Assembly (NCBI GenBank): GCA_001767455.1
Contig: MELC01000041.1
Span: 48,304-112,303, forward strand
DNA from: Acidobacteria bacterium RIFCSPLOWO2_12_FULL_66_21
GTDB taxonomy: Bacteria; Acidobacteriota; Vicinamibacteria; Vicinamibacterales; 2-12-FULL-66-21
Length of the DNA stretch: 64,000 nucleotides
Direction: 5' to 3'
Part shown: piece by piece, positions 16,961-24,915 of the stretch
Layout: each line of letters starts with the position of its first letter
How positions within the stretch are numbered: the stretch's first letter is position 1
Notes under the pieces: generated by a model
Database searches by the model: none
Told to the model about the DNA's origin: nothing
What the model saw: only the letters and a program-made list of their open reading frames with translations
Made by a program: the position numbers and the translations under genes

Positions 16961-16966
16961 CTTCAA

Positions 16967-16972
16967 AGAATA
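16967..16972 (-). promoter_or_regulatory. -10 box TATTCT, leaderless promoter of the hydrolase gene
   Basis: On the minus strand TATTCT is followed by TTGAAG and the ATG at 16960: the same 6-nt spacing seen at several other genes. Confidence 0.5.
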
Positions 16973-16990
16973 TCTCACCAGGCCCAGCCG

Positions 16991-18022
16991 ATGTATTCGC
17001 TTGAACAATACGCCGCCCTGCACCAGGGCGCGGGTCTCGTCGATCGGACCGGTTTCCAGGGACGGTTGCGGCTGACCGGCGCCGATCGCCGGACCTACCT
17101 GCAGGGGCTGCTGACGAACGACATCGTGGCGCTCGCACCAGGAGGCGGCTGCTATGCCGCCTATCTGACGGCCCAGGGCCGGATGATCTCCGATCTGCGG
17201 GTGTTCGAGACCGGCGACAGCATCCTCGCCGACCTTCCCGCGAGCCGGGCGGCGCTGGTCCGCACGCGCCTCGCGGACCTCGTTTTCTCCGAGGACGTCG
17301 AGGTCGCCGACCTGACGTCGGCCACCGCGCAACTCGCCGTGTGCGGTCCCCGCGCGGCGGGCGTGCTGGCGTCGGCGCTGGCAGCGTGCCGCTCGGCGGA
17401 CGAGCCCTCGCCTCCCTCGGAGCTGCTCGATCGAATGGCGCTCTTTGCGAACGGCCGGTGGGACTTTCGCGGCGCGCCGCTGACCGTCGCGCGCGGCGAT
17501 GAATTCGGCGTTCCGGCATTCGACCTCGTGCTGCCGCTCGGGGGAAAGGACGATCTGAGCCGGCTGCTGCGCGACGCGGGCGCGATGGCCGTCGATCCGG
17601 CGACCGCCGACACGTGCCGCATCGAGGCCGGGCGGCCGCTGTTCGGCGTGGACATGGACGAGGAGACGATTCCGCTCGAAGCGGGAATCGAAGACCGCGC
17701 GATCAGCCTGACGAAAGGCTGTTACGTCGGACAGGAGATCATCATTCGCGTGCTGCACCGCGGCCACGGCCGCGTGGCCCGGCGCCTCGTGGGATTGACG
17801 CTGGACGGCGACGTCGTGCCGTCGCGAGACGATGTGGTTCGATCGGGAGAGAAGGAGATCGGACGGGTCACGAGTGCGACGCTGTCGCCCGCGCTGACCC
17901 GTCCAATCGCGCTGGGTTACGTCCACAGGGACTTTGCCGATCCAGGGACATCCGTAGCCGTGACCCACGAGGCCGCACCTTTACGCGCGACCGTTGTGGC
18001 GACCCCCTTCGTGCACCTTTAG
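16991..18022 (+). CDS. ygfZ: Folate-binding YgfZ/GcvT-family protein
   Basis: 343 residues with the diagnostic KGCYVGQE motif (~238-245) of YgfZ, a folate-dependent protein for Fe-S enzyme maintenance, plus the GcvT-like N-terminal fold (TGADRRTYLQGLLTND). ATG 16991 (MYSLEQYAALHQG) is preferred; GTG 16937 would overlap the divergent hydrolase gene. The Cys of the motif is present. No operon partner follows. Confidence 0.9.
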   Translation: MYSLEQYAALHQGAGLVDRTGFQGRLRLTGADRRTYLQGLLTNDIVALAPGGGCYAAYLTAQGRMISDLRVFETGDSILADLPASRAALVRTRLADLVFSEDVEVADLTSATAQLAVCGPRAAGVLASALAACRSADEPSPPSELLDRMALFANGRWDFRGAPLTVARGDEFGVPAFDLVLPLGGKDDLSRLLRDAGAMAVDPATADTCRIEAGRPLFGVDMDEETIPLEAGIEDRAISLTKGCYVGQEIIIRVLHRGHGRVARRLVGLTLDGDVVPSRDDVVRSGEKEIGRVTSATLSPALTRPIALGYVHRDFADPGTSVAVTHEAAPLRATVVATPFVHL

Positions 18023-18043
18023 GACCTTAGAGAACCCTCTAGA

Positions 18044-18096
18044 GGTCTTGACCCGGAAAACTTGCACTGAATGAGTCGAGTTTTTCGGTCAAGACC
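18044..18096. terminator. Perfect inverted repeat, possible bidirectional terminator
   Basis: GGTCTTGACC (18044-18053) and GGTCAAGACC (18087-18096) are perfect 10-bp reverse complements around a 33-nt loop that contains GAGTTTTTCGG. They lie in the gap between the converging ygfZ and aldolase genes, so termination is plausible, though there is no classical T-tract after either arm. Confidence 0.4.
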
Positions 18097-18190
18097 GTCC
18101 CCGCGTCAGCGGGCGTTATCAAAGAATGCGCCCAGCGAGGCGGAGCCTCTCGACGGTCTCAGGCGGAGCCTCGCTAGAACCTCAGTCCGC

Positions 18191-19198
18191 CTACAGCAAG
18201 GTGTCGGCGCTGGCCGCACCGTAGAACTCGTACCACGGGTGCGCGGCGGCGAGGCACGCGTTCACGTTGTTGATGTTCCTGACGCCGTCAGCTTCGAGCC
18301 ACGCGCGGAACCCGTCCGTCCCCTGTTTCGCGAAGATAGGGATCCCTTCCTTCCACGTGGCGCGGCCGCAGAGCACGCCCGAGAACCGGGTGCCGGCCTC
18401 GGCCGCGAGCTCCAGCCCCTCGGTGAACTCGGCGTTGCTCACGCCCGCCGACAGGTAAATGAACGGTTTGGTCGCCGCGTCCGCCGCGCGGCGGAAGTGA
18501 TCCATCGCTTCCTGCTTCGTGTACGCCTTCTGTCCGCCGAACACGCGCGCCCCTTCGACGAACTTCATGTTCACCGGCACTTCGACCTTCATCACGTCCA
18601 CGCCGTAGCGGTCCTTCGTGAATTCGGCCATCGCGCCGGTGACGAGCTGCGGCTTCTTCTTGGCGAAGTCCAGCCCCTTCTCGTCCATCCCTTCCTCATA
18701 CGTGACGAACTCGAGGAAGAACGGGATGTCGTTCGCGCGGCACTCGTCGCCGATGCGCTCGACCCACGCGTGCTTCAGCTCGTTGATGGGCTTGGCGTCG
18801 AACGGCGTGTAATAGAGGAGGATCTTGATGCAGTCCGCCCCGGCTTCCTTGAGGCGCCGCACGGACCAGTGATCGAGCAGATCCGGCAGCCGGCCGGGCG
18901 TGGCCGCGTCGTAGCCCGTCTTTTCATAGGCCAGCAGCAGCCCCGCGCCCTTCGCGCGCCGCTTGCTGGCTGGGAGGCCCCACTCCGGATCGAGCAGGAT
19001 AGCGCTGGCATGCCTCGTCAGCACTTCAGCCACCTGGATCTTGAACTCCTCCATGTCCTGGTCGCCGACGGCGGCTCCCTTTTCCTTGGCGAGTGCCTTC
19101 TTCAGGGAGCCGCGCTGGTCCATGGCCGCCGCCGCGATCACGCCGCGCGCGTTGCTGACGGCCTTCATTCCCGCGATTTTGCCTTCTGTGATTTTCAT
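18191..19198 (-). CDS. Tagatose-1,6-bisphosphate aldolase-like (LacD family class I aldolase)
   Basis: 335-residue TIM-barrel class I aldolase of the LacD family. Motifs: AAAMDQRGSLKK, ILLDPEWGLPA, the KILLYY strand, the candidate Schiff-base lysine strand DVMKVEVPVN, and SAGVSNAEF. The family cleaves tagatose- or fructose-type bisphosphates, or sulfoquinovose-derived sugar phosphates in close relatives; no sugar kinase or transporter lies nearby to choose between them. ATG 19198 is chosen over an upstream in-frame start at 19237. Confidence 0.85.
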   Translation of the reverse strand: MKITEGKIAGMKAVSNARGVIAAAAMDQRGSLKKALAKEKGAAVGDQDMEEFKIQVAEVLTRHASAILLDPEWGLPASKRRAKGAGLLLAYEKTGYDAATPGRLPDLLDHWSVRRLKEAGADCIKILLYYTPFDAKPINELKHAWVERIGDECRANDIPFFLEFVTYEEGMDEKGLDFAKKKPQLVTGAMAEFTKDRYGVDVMKVEVPVNMKFVEGARVFGGQKAYTKQEAMDHFRRAADAATKPFIYLSAGVSNAEFTEGLELAAEAGTRFSGVLCGRATWKEGIPIFAKQGTDGFRAWLEADGVRNINNVNACLAAAHPWYEFYGAASADTLL

Positions 19199-19263
19199 GA
19201 CGATGTCTCTGTGGCAGCCATGGAGGCTGCCCTGCAAGAAAAGAACGAGCCACGAGCCACGAG

Positions 19264-20436
19264 CTACGGGGATTCTATCTCAGGGAACGTGAAGTCCTCT
19301 ATTACCGCCGCTTCGACGGCGCTTCGGACGATTTCCTCGATCGGCAGCCCTGCCTCGGCACGTTCCACGTCCACGCGCCTCGCCTTTGTCGCCGGATGCC
19401 GCGGCGTGAACAGCGTGCAGCAATCCTGGTCCGGGATGATCGAGGTCGTGTAGGAGCCGAGCCGCTGCGCTTCGGCCGTGATCTCGTCCTTGTCCATGCC
19501 GACGAGCGGCCGCAGCACCGGCATCGACACGACGCTGTTGATCGAGGCCATGTTCTCGAGCGTTTGCGACGCGACCTGCCCCACGACCTCGCCCGTCACG
19601 AGCGCCTGCGCCTTCTGCCGCCGTGCGATCGCCTCGGCGATCCGCATCATCAGCCGCCGGTAGATGACGACGCGCAGGGGCGGGGCGACGGCGAGCACGA
19701 CCTGCTGCTGGATTTCGCCGAACGGCACCAGGAACAGCCGCGAATGGTACTGGTATTTCGCGAGCAGCTTCGAGAGCTCGCGCGTCTTCTCCTGCGAGGC
19801 GCGCGACAGGATGGGGTAGCTGTGAAAGTGGACGAGCACCGCCCGGCAGCCGCGCCGCATGAGCCGCCACGCGGCGACCGGCGAGTCGATGCCGCCTGAC
19901 AGCAGGCAGACCACGCGGCCGCTCGTGCCGACCGGCATACCGCCCGCGCCCGGGTCCTTGCCGAAATAGTAGAACGCCTCGTTGGTGAGCGCCTCGACGT
20001 GGATCGTCAGCTCCGGATGGGCCAGGTTCACGGTCCATCCCTTCGCTTCCTTGATCCGCCCGCCCACCTCGCGCTCGATTTGCGGTGAGCTGAGCGGGAA
20101 GCGCTTGTCGGCTCTTTTTGCCGACACGCGGAACGTACTCACCTCCCGATCGCCGAGGTCCTCGAGAAGGCGTGTCGCGATGATATCCACGTCGAGCGGA
20201 GCCCGTCCTGCCGTCGCGAAGTTCGCGATGCCGAATACGCGGCCGAGCCGCTCCCGGAGCATCTCGCGATCGGCGTTGCCCACGAGCACTTCGATCCGGC
20301 CCATCAGCACGCGGACCTCCCCCGCGTCGAGGCCCTTCAGCGCTTCGCGGATGTTGCGCGCCAGCCGGGCCACGAACCACGGCCGGTTGTTCCCCTTGAG
20401 CGCGATCTCCTGATAGTGGACGACGACGGAATCCAT
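19264..20436 (-). CDS. thiI: tRNA 4-thiouridine sulfurtransferase ThiI
   Basis: 390 residues: N-terminal ferredoxin-like/THUMP region (~1-170) and PP-loop ATPase (LLSGGIDSPVAAW). The CCTLFTP segment near the C-terminus carries the conserved cysteine. The rhodanese domain found in E. coli ThiI is missing, as in many shorter homologues, so an external sulfur relay is likely; the rhodanese at 38.1 kb or a cysteine desulfurase could serve. The ATG at 20436 is 7 nt downstream of a dispersed ~80-bp element of the same orientation. Confidence 0.94.
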   Translation of the reverse strand: MDSVVVHYQEIALKGNNRPWFVARLARNIREALKGLDAGEVRVLMGRIEVLVGNADREMLRERLGRVFGIANFATAGRAPLDVDIIATRLLEDLGDREVSTFRVSAKRADKRFPLSSPQIEREVGGRIKEAKGWTVNLAHPELTIHVEALTNEAFYYFGKDPGAGGMPVGTSGRVVCLLSGGIDSPVAAWRLMRRGCRAVLVHFHSYPILSRASQEKTRELSKLLAKYQYHSRLFLVPFGEIQQQVVLAVAPPLRVVIYRRLMMRIAEAIARRQKAQALVTGEVVGQVASQTLENMASINSVVSMPVLRPLVGMDKDEITAEAQRLGSYTTSIIPDQDCCTLFTPRHPATKARRVDVERAEAGLPIEEIVRSAVEAAVIEDFTFPEIESP

Positions 20437-20444
20437 TTTTTTAT

Positions 20445-20520
20445 CGCCGGGGCCCCTGCACCCCGGCTGGGTCACTGCGCGGCGCTCGCCCTTCGCGGCT
20501 CGCTCCGCTCCGCTCGCGCT
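20445..20520 (-). repeat. Dispersed ~80-bp element, copy 2 (upstream of thiI)
   Basis: Minus-strand reading: GCGAGCGGAGCGGAGCGAGC, then a CGCAGTGACCCAGCCGGGG block and the hairpin end CCGGGG-TGCAGGGG-CCCCGG. Strong match to copies at 10690, 31415 and 32391. It lies 7-8 nt before the thiI start codon. Confidence 0.8.
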
Positions 20521-20599
20521 GTTGACCCTTAATCCTACTGGCAAAGAGGGACTCCTGCTCAGCCATGGAGGTTGGCACCCATTGCGCATGGATTCCCGG

Positions 20600-20819
20600 G
20601 CAGCCCTAAAGGGCTGCGCAACACGAGGGCTGAGCGCAACACGAGGGCTGCGCAACACGAGGGCTGAGCGCAACACGAGGGCTGCGCAACACGAGGGCTG
20701 CGCAACACGAGGGCCGAGCGCAACACGAGGACTGCGCAACACGAGGGCTGCGCTCAACACGGGGCTGCGCTACGAGGTCACCACTCACGCGACCTGTTGC
20801 GCAGCCCTTTAGGGCTGCC
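20600..20819. repeat. Tandem GCAACACGAGGGCTGC array bounded by inverted hairpins
   Basis: Begins with GCAGCCCTAAAGGGCTGC (20600), continues with about ten copies of a 14-18 nt unit (GCAACACGAGGGCTG, some with an extra AGC) to ~20765, and ends with the inverted hairpin and flank GTTGCGCAGCCCTTTAGG (20796-20819). The unit corresponds to hairpin half plus its GCGCAACA flank, so the array looks like an expansion of the hairpin flank. Confidence 0.85.
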
Positions 20820-20835
20820 TGATCAGGAGCAACTA

Positions 20836-20895
20836 ATGGGATCGACTGCGAGCGATTTTCTCGTCGAACGCCTCAAACGGCCGGATATTACCTGA
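20836..20895 (+). pseudogene. Possible 5' remnant of a ThDP-dependent oxidase/decarboxylase gene
   Basis: A well-placed Shine-Dalgarno (CAGGAGCAACTA) precedes an ATG whose 19-codon frame begins MGSTASDFLVERLK before a stop. This resembles the N-terminus of pyruvate-oxidase-like ThDP enzymes (pattern x-A-D/S-F-L-V-E-R-L), but the match is only about 13 residues and no downstream part is found. Treat as a tentative gene scar; a small expressed peptide is the alternative. Confidence 0.25.
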
Positions 20896-21038
20896 CTGGC
20901 GATCACGCGCGAGGCTTGGGTGCGGGAACCCTGCGCGAGACACTGAAAAGTGATCTGCTTCTGTCGGTCGCACAAGCCGCCGTGAGCGGCTGCAACAGGT
21001 AAATTCAGGCCTGCCAAATGGCCGCGCGCCACCCAAAA

Positions 21039-21060
21039 CAGGGCTAAAGCCCTGCGCTAC
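21039..21060. repeat. Hairpin CAGGGCTAAAGCCCTG at the hpnE stop codon
   Basis: Perfect palindromic arms around a short loop with GCGCTAC flank. The hpnE TAG lies inside it (21044-21046). Confidence 0.75.
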
Positions 21061-22408
21061 GGGAGCGCTTGGACTCCACGGCGGCCGCCGCCGCGTGCCC
21101 TGACCTGACCGCGCTTTCGATCGTCCCCGGCAGTCCGGTGTCGATCCAGTCGCCCGCGAGGTATAGCCCTTCGATCGGCGTCCGGGTGCCGGGCCGCGCG
21201 GGTTGGCCCGCCGCCAGCGAAAAGGTCGCCTGCCTCTCGCTGACGACGGTCGCCCTGACGAGCCGCGCCGTGCGCGCAAGCGGCAGTGCGTCCGCGACCT
21301 CGCGCGCGGCAAGCGCGATCAGCTCGTCGCGGCCCATCTGGGTCAGTTCGATCGCGCCGCTCGTCACCAGCGACAAGTGCGACGCGGTGTCGCCAAACGC
21401 GCGGCGCTTGTCGAAGATCCACTGCATCTGCCGGCCCGGAAGTCCGACGAACAGGTCGTCCATCACCGGACGGTCGTACCACAGGTTGACGGTGACGATC
21501 GGCATCGACTCCATGGCGTCCGCGGCGGCCAGCGTGGGCGCGAGCGCCGCGGGTGGTGCCGCGCCGGCCAGCGCGCGGAGGGCATGCCACGGCACGGCCG
21601 CGATGACCGCCGGCGCGAGGATTCGCTCGCCCCTGATGTCCACGCCGACCACGCGTCCATTCGAGAAGACCAGGCGCGCGAGCGCGTTGGTGCGAGCCTC
21701 GCCGCCGCGCTCCACAAGGTAGTCGCGCGCGGGTTCCGCGTACATCTCGTGAAGCGGCCGCGTCGGCAGGACGATCGCCGATGCCCCGGCGTCCGGCCCG
21801 AACATCTCCGCGAGCACACGGACGAACGGAGCGGCGGACGCGTGCTCGGGTGATTGGTTCAGCGCGGCGACCGCGAGCGGCTCCCACAACCATTCCGTCA
21901 GCTTCCGCCCCTGCCGATGGGCGCGCAGCCAATCGGACACCGAGCCCGGCGGATCGGCGGTAACGGCGCCCGTCCGTCGAAGCTCCCTTCGCGCGCGCCG
22001 CAGCGGTCCCGCCAGCCGCAGGACCGAGAGGCGATCGCGCCACGGCATGGGATCCCAGTCGAGAACCGCGCCGACGAGGTGCAGCGGAGAGGGAAGCGGC
22101 GGGCACTTGAGCACCGACCGCCTGCCGAGCGTGTCGATGTAGGGCACTTCGAGCGCGGGCATGACGCGCACGTTCCCCATCGCGCCGATGCGGTGGAGGA
22201 ACTCGAACGTCGCCGCGTAGCAGCCGAAAAGAACATGCTGGCCGTTGTCCACCAGCTCGCCCGTCGATCGATCGACGAACGCGGTCGCGCGCCCTCCCAG
22301 CTGCGGCCGCGCATCGGCCACGACGACGCGGGCGCCGCGCGAGGCGAGCGCTGTCGCCGCGCTGAGGCCGGCGAAGCCGCCCCCGACGACCACGACATCG
22401 GCAGTCAT
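21044..22408 (-). CDS. hpnE: Hydroxysqualene dehydroxylase HpnE
   Basis: FAD-dependent amine-oxidase-fold enzyme of 454 residues that reduces hydroxysqualene to squalene, last step of the HpnCDE route. N-terminal FAD motif VVGGGFAGLSAATALA, then GGRATAF; C-terminal FAD contact YLAGDWIDTGLPGTIESAV. ATG 22408 overlaps the hpnD stop (ATGA). The last residues Ser-Ala-Gly-Leu and the TAG stop are read from the palindrome CAGGGCTAAAGCCCTG. Confidence 0.93.
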   Translation of the reverse strand: MTADVVVVGGGFAGLSAATALASRGARVVVADARPQLGGRATAFVDRSTGELVDNGQHVLFGCYAATFEFLHRIGAMGNVRVMPALEVPYIDTLGRRSVLKCPPLPSPLHLVGAVLDWDPMPWRDRLSVLRLAGPLRRARRELRRTGAVTADPPGSVSDWLRAHRQGRKLTEWLWEPLAVAALNQSPEHASAAPFVRVLAEMFGPDAGASAIVLPTRPLHEMYAEPARDYLVERGGEARTNALARLVFSNGRVVGVDIRGERILAPAVIAAVPWHALRALAGAAPPAALAPTLAAADAMESMPIVTVNLWYDRPVMDDLFVGLPGRQMQWIFDKRRAFGDTASHLSLVTSGAIELTQMGRDELIALAAREVADALPLARTARLVRATVVSERQATFSLAAGQPARPGTRTPIEGLYLAGDWIDTGLPGTIESAVRSGHAAAAAVESKRSRSAGL

Positions 22409-23271
22409 CGGGTCGGCGCCGGGCTTTCCCTGCCGCGAAGGCCGATGGCGGTCTGCGCCCACACGCCGAGCGCGATCAGCGCCCGCTCGGGCCTGGGGAT
22501 CCTGACGGTCCGCGTGAACACGTCGTAGTCCGCGCGCTCGATGCGCCCGAGGATCGCGCGATAGATCGCTCCCATGATCTCCGCCGCGACGAGCTGCCGC
22601 GCGTCCTCGTGCGGCAGCACCGCGGCGGCCTGCCGGTAGTACCGGTGCGCGCGATCGGCCTGCTGCTTCAGCATCGCCCTGACGGCGGCCGACTTGACGC
22701 CTCGCCCGGCCTGCCGCACCTCGCAGCTGAGATCTGCCTCCGTGCAGCCGTGGCGCCTGAGATCTTCCTGCGGAACGTAGACGCGGCCACGGGCGAGATC
22801 CTCCGGGACGTCGCGCAGGATGTTGGTCAACTGGAGCGCGACGCCGAGGTTGGTGGCGTACTGGCGCGCGCGCGGGTTCCGGTAGCCGAAGATCTCGAGA
22901 CAGATGAGCCCGACCGCCGAGGCGACGCGGATGCAGTATTCGTACAGGTCCGCGAACGTCTCGTACCGGCGCGCGCCGATGTCCATCTCCACGCCTTCGA
23001 TGAGCGCGTCGAACGACGCACGCGGGAGGTTGAACTCACGGACGAGCGGCGCCAGCGCGCGACCCTGCGGTGTTTGCGGCGCCCCTCCCTCGAAGCACGC
23101 CGCGAGCTCGCGCCGCCACCCCGCGGTCTCCGCGCGCGCCGCCTCCTCGTCCACCGCCTCATCAACCGCATCGTCCACCGCGCGGCAGAAGTCCCACACG
23201 GCGACGATCGCGCGCCGCTTCTCGGCGGGGAGCACGAGGAACGAGTAATAGAAGTTGGTGTCTCGAGCCAT
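22405..23271 (-). CDS. hpnD: Presqualene diphosphate synthase HpnD
   Basis: 288-residue trans-isoprenyl diphosphate synthase condensing two farnesyl diphosphates to presqualene diphosphate. Two Asp-rich motifs are present: the first within CRAVDDAVDEAVD (the DD duplication is slightly extended) and the second in NILRDVPEDLARGRVYVP; YYSFLVLP is typical of the N-terminus. It overlaps hpnE by 4 nt and follows hpnC by 9 nt. Confidence 0.93.
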   Translation of the reverse strand: MARDTNFYYSFLVLPAEKRRAIVAVWDFCRAVDDAVDEAVDEEAARAETAGWRRELAACFEGGAPQTPQGRALAPLVREFNLPRASFDALIEGVEMDIGARRYETFADLYEYCIRVASAVGLICLEIFGYRNPRARQYATNLGVALQLTNILRDVPEDLARGRVYVPQEDLRRHGCTEADLSCEVRQAGRGVKSAAVRAMLKQQADRAHRYYRQAAAVLPHEDARQLVAAEIMGAIYRAILGRIERADYDVFTRTVRIPRPERALIALGVWAQTAIGLRGRESPAPTR

Positions 23272-23277
23272 GACTAA

Positions 23278-23316
23278 CGACTATCGACCAGCGACTACTG
23301 GCGACTGGCGACTACC
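23278..23316. repeat. Low-complexity run, GTCGCCA word, at hpnC 3' end
   Basis: Minus strand reads AGTCGCCAGTCGCCAGTAGT then CGCTGGTCGATAGTCG. It encodes the last residues of HpnC (RQSPVVAGR) and its stop. Confidence 0.6.
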
Positions 23317-24189
23317 CCATCGTACCGCCCGCACCAGCAACGAAGCGACATCCCCGGCGCCAAGCGCCGGGCGGTGCGCGAACCGCGCTGCTTCTACCTT
23401 GTCCAGAATACGCATCCCGCCGAGCCATGTCAGGCGCAGCTCCCATCGGAGGCGCCCGCGGACGCCGTCGCACACCGGACGGCCGGCGACAAAGAGCGAC
23501 CGCGTCCGCGATGCCACTTCCGTCAGCGCCGCTTGCCATTCCGGCGTGATTCGGCCCGCGTCGAGATCATCATCGCGTGCACCGAAGCGATCGCGGTCCT
23601 CGGCCGGGACGTACAGGCGCCCGCGCTTCCAATCCACGAGCAGATCCTGCCAGAAATTCGTGAGCTGGAGCGCGGTGCACACGTTGTCCGACCACTCATC
23701 CAGCCGCGGGTCGTCGTACCCGGCGATCCGCAGCACGAGGCGTCCCACCGGGTTCGCCGACCGCCGGCAATAGTCCAGCACCTCCGCCCACGTCGCATAC
23801 CTCGTGGTCGTGACATCCTGCCGAAAGGCGCTCAGCAGATCCTCGAAAAGCCCGATCGGCAGTTTGTGCACCGCCATCGTATTGCCCAGTGCGCAGAAGA
23901 TGAGATCGTCCGGACGCGCGGCTGCGCCCGCCGAAAGGGGGACGGTCCCCCTTAATCTGTGTTGCAGATCGTGCAGCAGGCGCAGGCGCTCCACTGTGGC
24001 GATTCCGGGCTCGTCGGCGATGTCGTCGGCGCGGCGCGCGAATGCGTAAATCGCCGCAATATGCGGGCGCATCGTCGCCGGCAGCAGGTGCGAGGCGACG
24101 GGAAAGTTCTCGTAATGCGCCCGGGCGAGGCGCTCGCAGTGAGCGTAAGCCGCCTTCAGCAGGGCGGGGTCGGCGCCCGGCGCGGTCAC
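23281..24189 (-). CDS. hpnC: Hydroxysqualene synthase HpnC
   Basis: 302-residue HpnC that converts presqualene diphosphate to hydroxysqualene. Motifs: NFPVASHLLP, ARRADDIADEP (first Asp-rich), NFWQDLLVDWKRGRLYVP (second). GTG 24189 overlaps the preceding stop (GTGA), with a second GTG at 24192. With hpnD and hpnE it makes a complete FPP-to-squalene module; the squalene-hopene cyclase is not in the window. The C-terminal residues come from a low-complexity repeat. Confidence 0.9.
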   Translation of the reverse strand: MTAPGADPALLKAAYAHCERLARAHYENFPVASHLLPATMRPHIAAIYAFARRADDIADEPGIATVERLRLLHDLQHRLRGTVPLSAGAAARPDDLIFCALGNTMAVHKLPIGLFEDLLSAFRQDVTTTRYATWAEVLDYCRRSANPVGRLVLRIAGYDDPRLDEWSDNVCTALQLTNFWQDLLVDWKRGRLYVPAEDRDRFGARDDDLDAGRITPEWQAALTEVASRTRSLFVAGRPVCDGVRGRLRWELRLTWLGGMRILDKVEAARFAHRPALGAGDVASLLVRAVRWGSRQSPVVAGR

Positions 24190-24725
24190 CACTCCGTTTC
24201 CGTGACGCCGCTCCGCCTGTTGGCCGCGCGCGCCATGACGAAGAGAAGATCCGACAGGCGGTTGACGTAGATGAGCAGCTCGGGCTCGAACGCGTCGGCG
24301 CCGAGACCGACCATCGCGCGTTCGGCGCGCCGGCACACCGTGCGCGCGACGTGCAGCGTCGCACCCGACGGGCTGCCGCCAGCCAGGATGAACCGGCGCA
24401 GCGGCGGCAGCTCCGACTCGAGCAGGTCGATCCATCCCTCCAGCCTCGCGACGTCGTCGGACGTGACCGCCGCTTTGGTGACGCGCGCGGCAATCCGGTT
24501 GCGCGGATCGGCGAGGCGCGCGCCGAGCGCGAAGAGATCGCGCTGGATCTGCTCCAGCATCGAGGCGAGCTGCTCGTCGGACGAGTTGGTGCGGACGAGC
24601 CCGAGCCACGCGTTCAGCTCGTCCACGTCGCCGTAGGCCGATACCCGCGGGTCCGACTTGGCGACCCGGGTCCCGTCGAACAATCCGGTCTCGCCCTGAT
24701 CCCCCGTCTTGGTGTAGATTTTCAC
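24186..24725 (-). CDS. Corrinoid (cob(I)alamin) adenosyltransferase, PduO type
   Basis: 179 residues; ATP:cob(I)alamin adenosyltransferase that forms coenzyme B12. Motifs: KIYTKTGDQGETGLFDG, YGDVDELNAWLG, the ATP/corrinoid helix VARTVCRRAER and NRLSDLLFVMAR. GTG 24725 is in frame with the canonical N-terminus and lies 6 nt after a TACACT box. The gene heads the hpnCDE operon with a 4-nt overlap, an unexpected pairing for which I see no metabolic reason. Confidence 0.92.
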   Translation of the reverse strand: MKIYTKTGDQGETGLFDGTRVAKSDPRVSAYGDVDELNAWLGLVRTNSSDEQLASMLEQIQRDLFALGARLADPRNRIAARVTKAAVTSDDVARLEGWIDLLESELPPLRRFILAGGSPSGATLHVARTVCRRAERAMVGLGADAFEPELLIYVNRLSDLLFVMARAANRRSGVTETEW

Positions 24726-24731
24726 GGCACC

Positions 24732-24737
24732 AGTGTA
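24732..24737 (-). promoter_or_regulatory. -10 box TACACT, leaderless promoter of the adenosyltransferase/hpn operon
   Basis: Minus strand: TACACT, then GGTGCC, then GTG 24725. The 6-nt gap matches the other leaderless candidates. The box abuts the GTGAATT repeat region. Confidence 0.5.
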
Positions 24738-24744
24738 ATTCTTG

Positions 24745-24914
24745 AATTCGTGAATTGGTGAATTGGTGAATTTACGAGGGGGCTTACTCCAACGATTCAC
24801 CAATTCAATTCACGAATTCACTAATTCACCAAATTCACCACTTCAATTCACCAACTCACCAAACCCACCAATTCACCAACTCACCAATTCACCAACTCAC
24901 CAACCCACCAATTG
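24745..24914. repeat. Inverted low-complexity arms, GTGAATTG/CACCAATTC word
   Basis: Left arm: GAATTCGTGAATTGGTGAAT and continuing; right arm: many copies of ATTCACCAATTCA, CACTAATTCACC, ACTCACCAACCCACC up to ~24910. The arms are reverse complements in style but unequal in length. AT content is far above that of the neighbours. The right arm directly abuts the mutY start. Confidence 0.85.
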
Positions 24915-24915
24915 C

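Larger units (their letters stand above)
20437..21043. other. 607-nt region without an intact gene
   Basis: Contains, left to right: the ~80-bp element, a long tandem array flanked by inverted hairpins (20600-20819), a 19-codon start-of-gene remnant (20836-20895), and about 140 nt of unassigned sequence ending in the hairpin that terminates hpnE. Several open frames here are only translations of the tandem repeat and are not genes. Confidence 0.7.

Noticed and set aside
16961..17968. N-terminal extension of the alpha/beta hydrolase frame
   Set aside because: It is antisense to ygfZ; the signal peptide and TATTCT box place the real start at 16960.
20437..20812. Open frames translating as Arg-Ala-Leu-Cys-Asn-Thr or Val-Leu-Arg-Ser-Pro repeats
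   Set aside because: They are translations of the tandem repeat in both directions, with no protein features.
20600..20819. CRISPR array
   Set aside because: Units are 14-18 nt with no unique spacers and no cas genes nearby; this is a simple tandem array.
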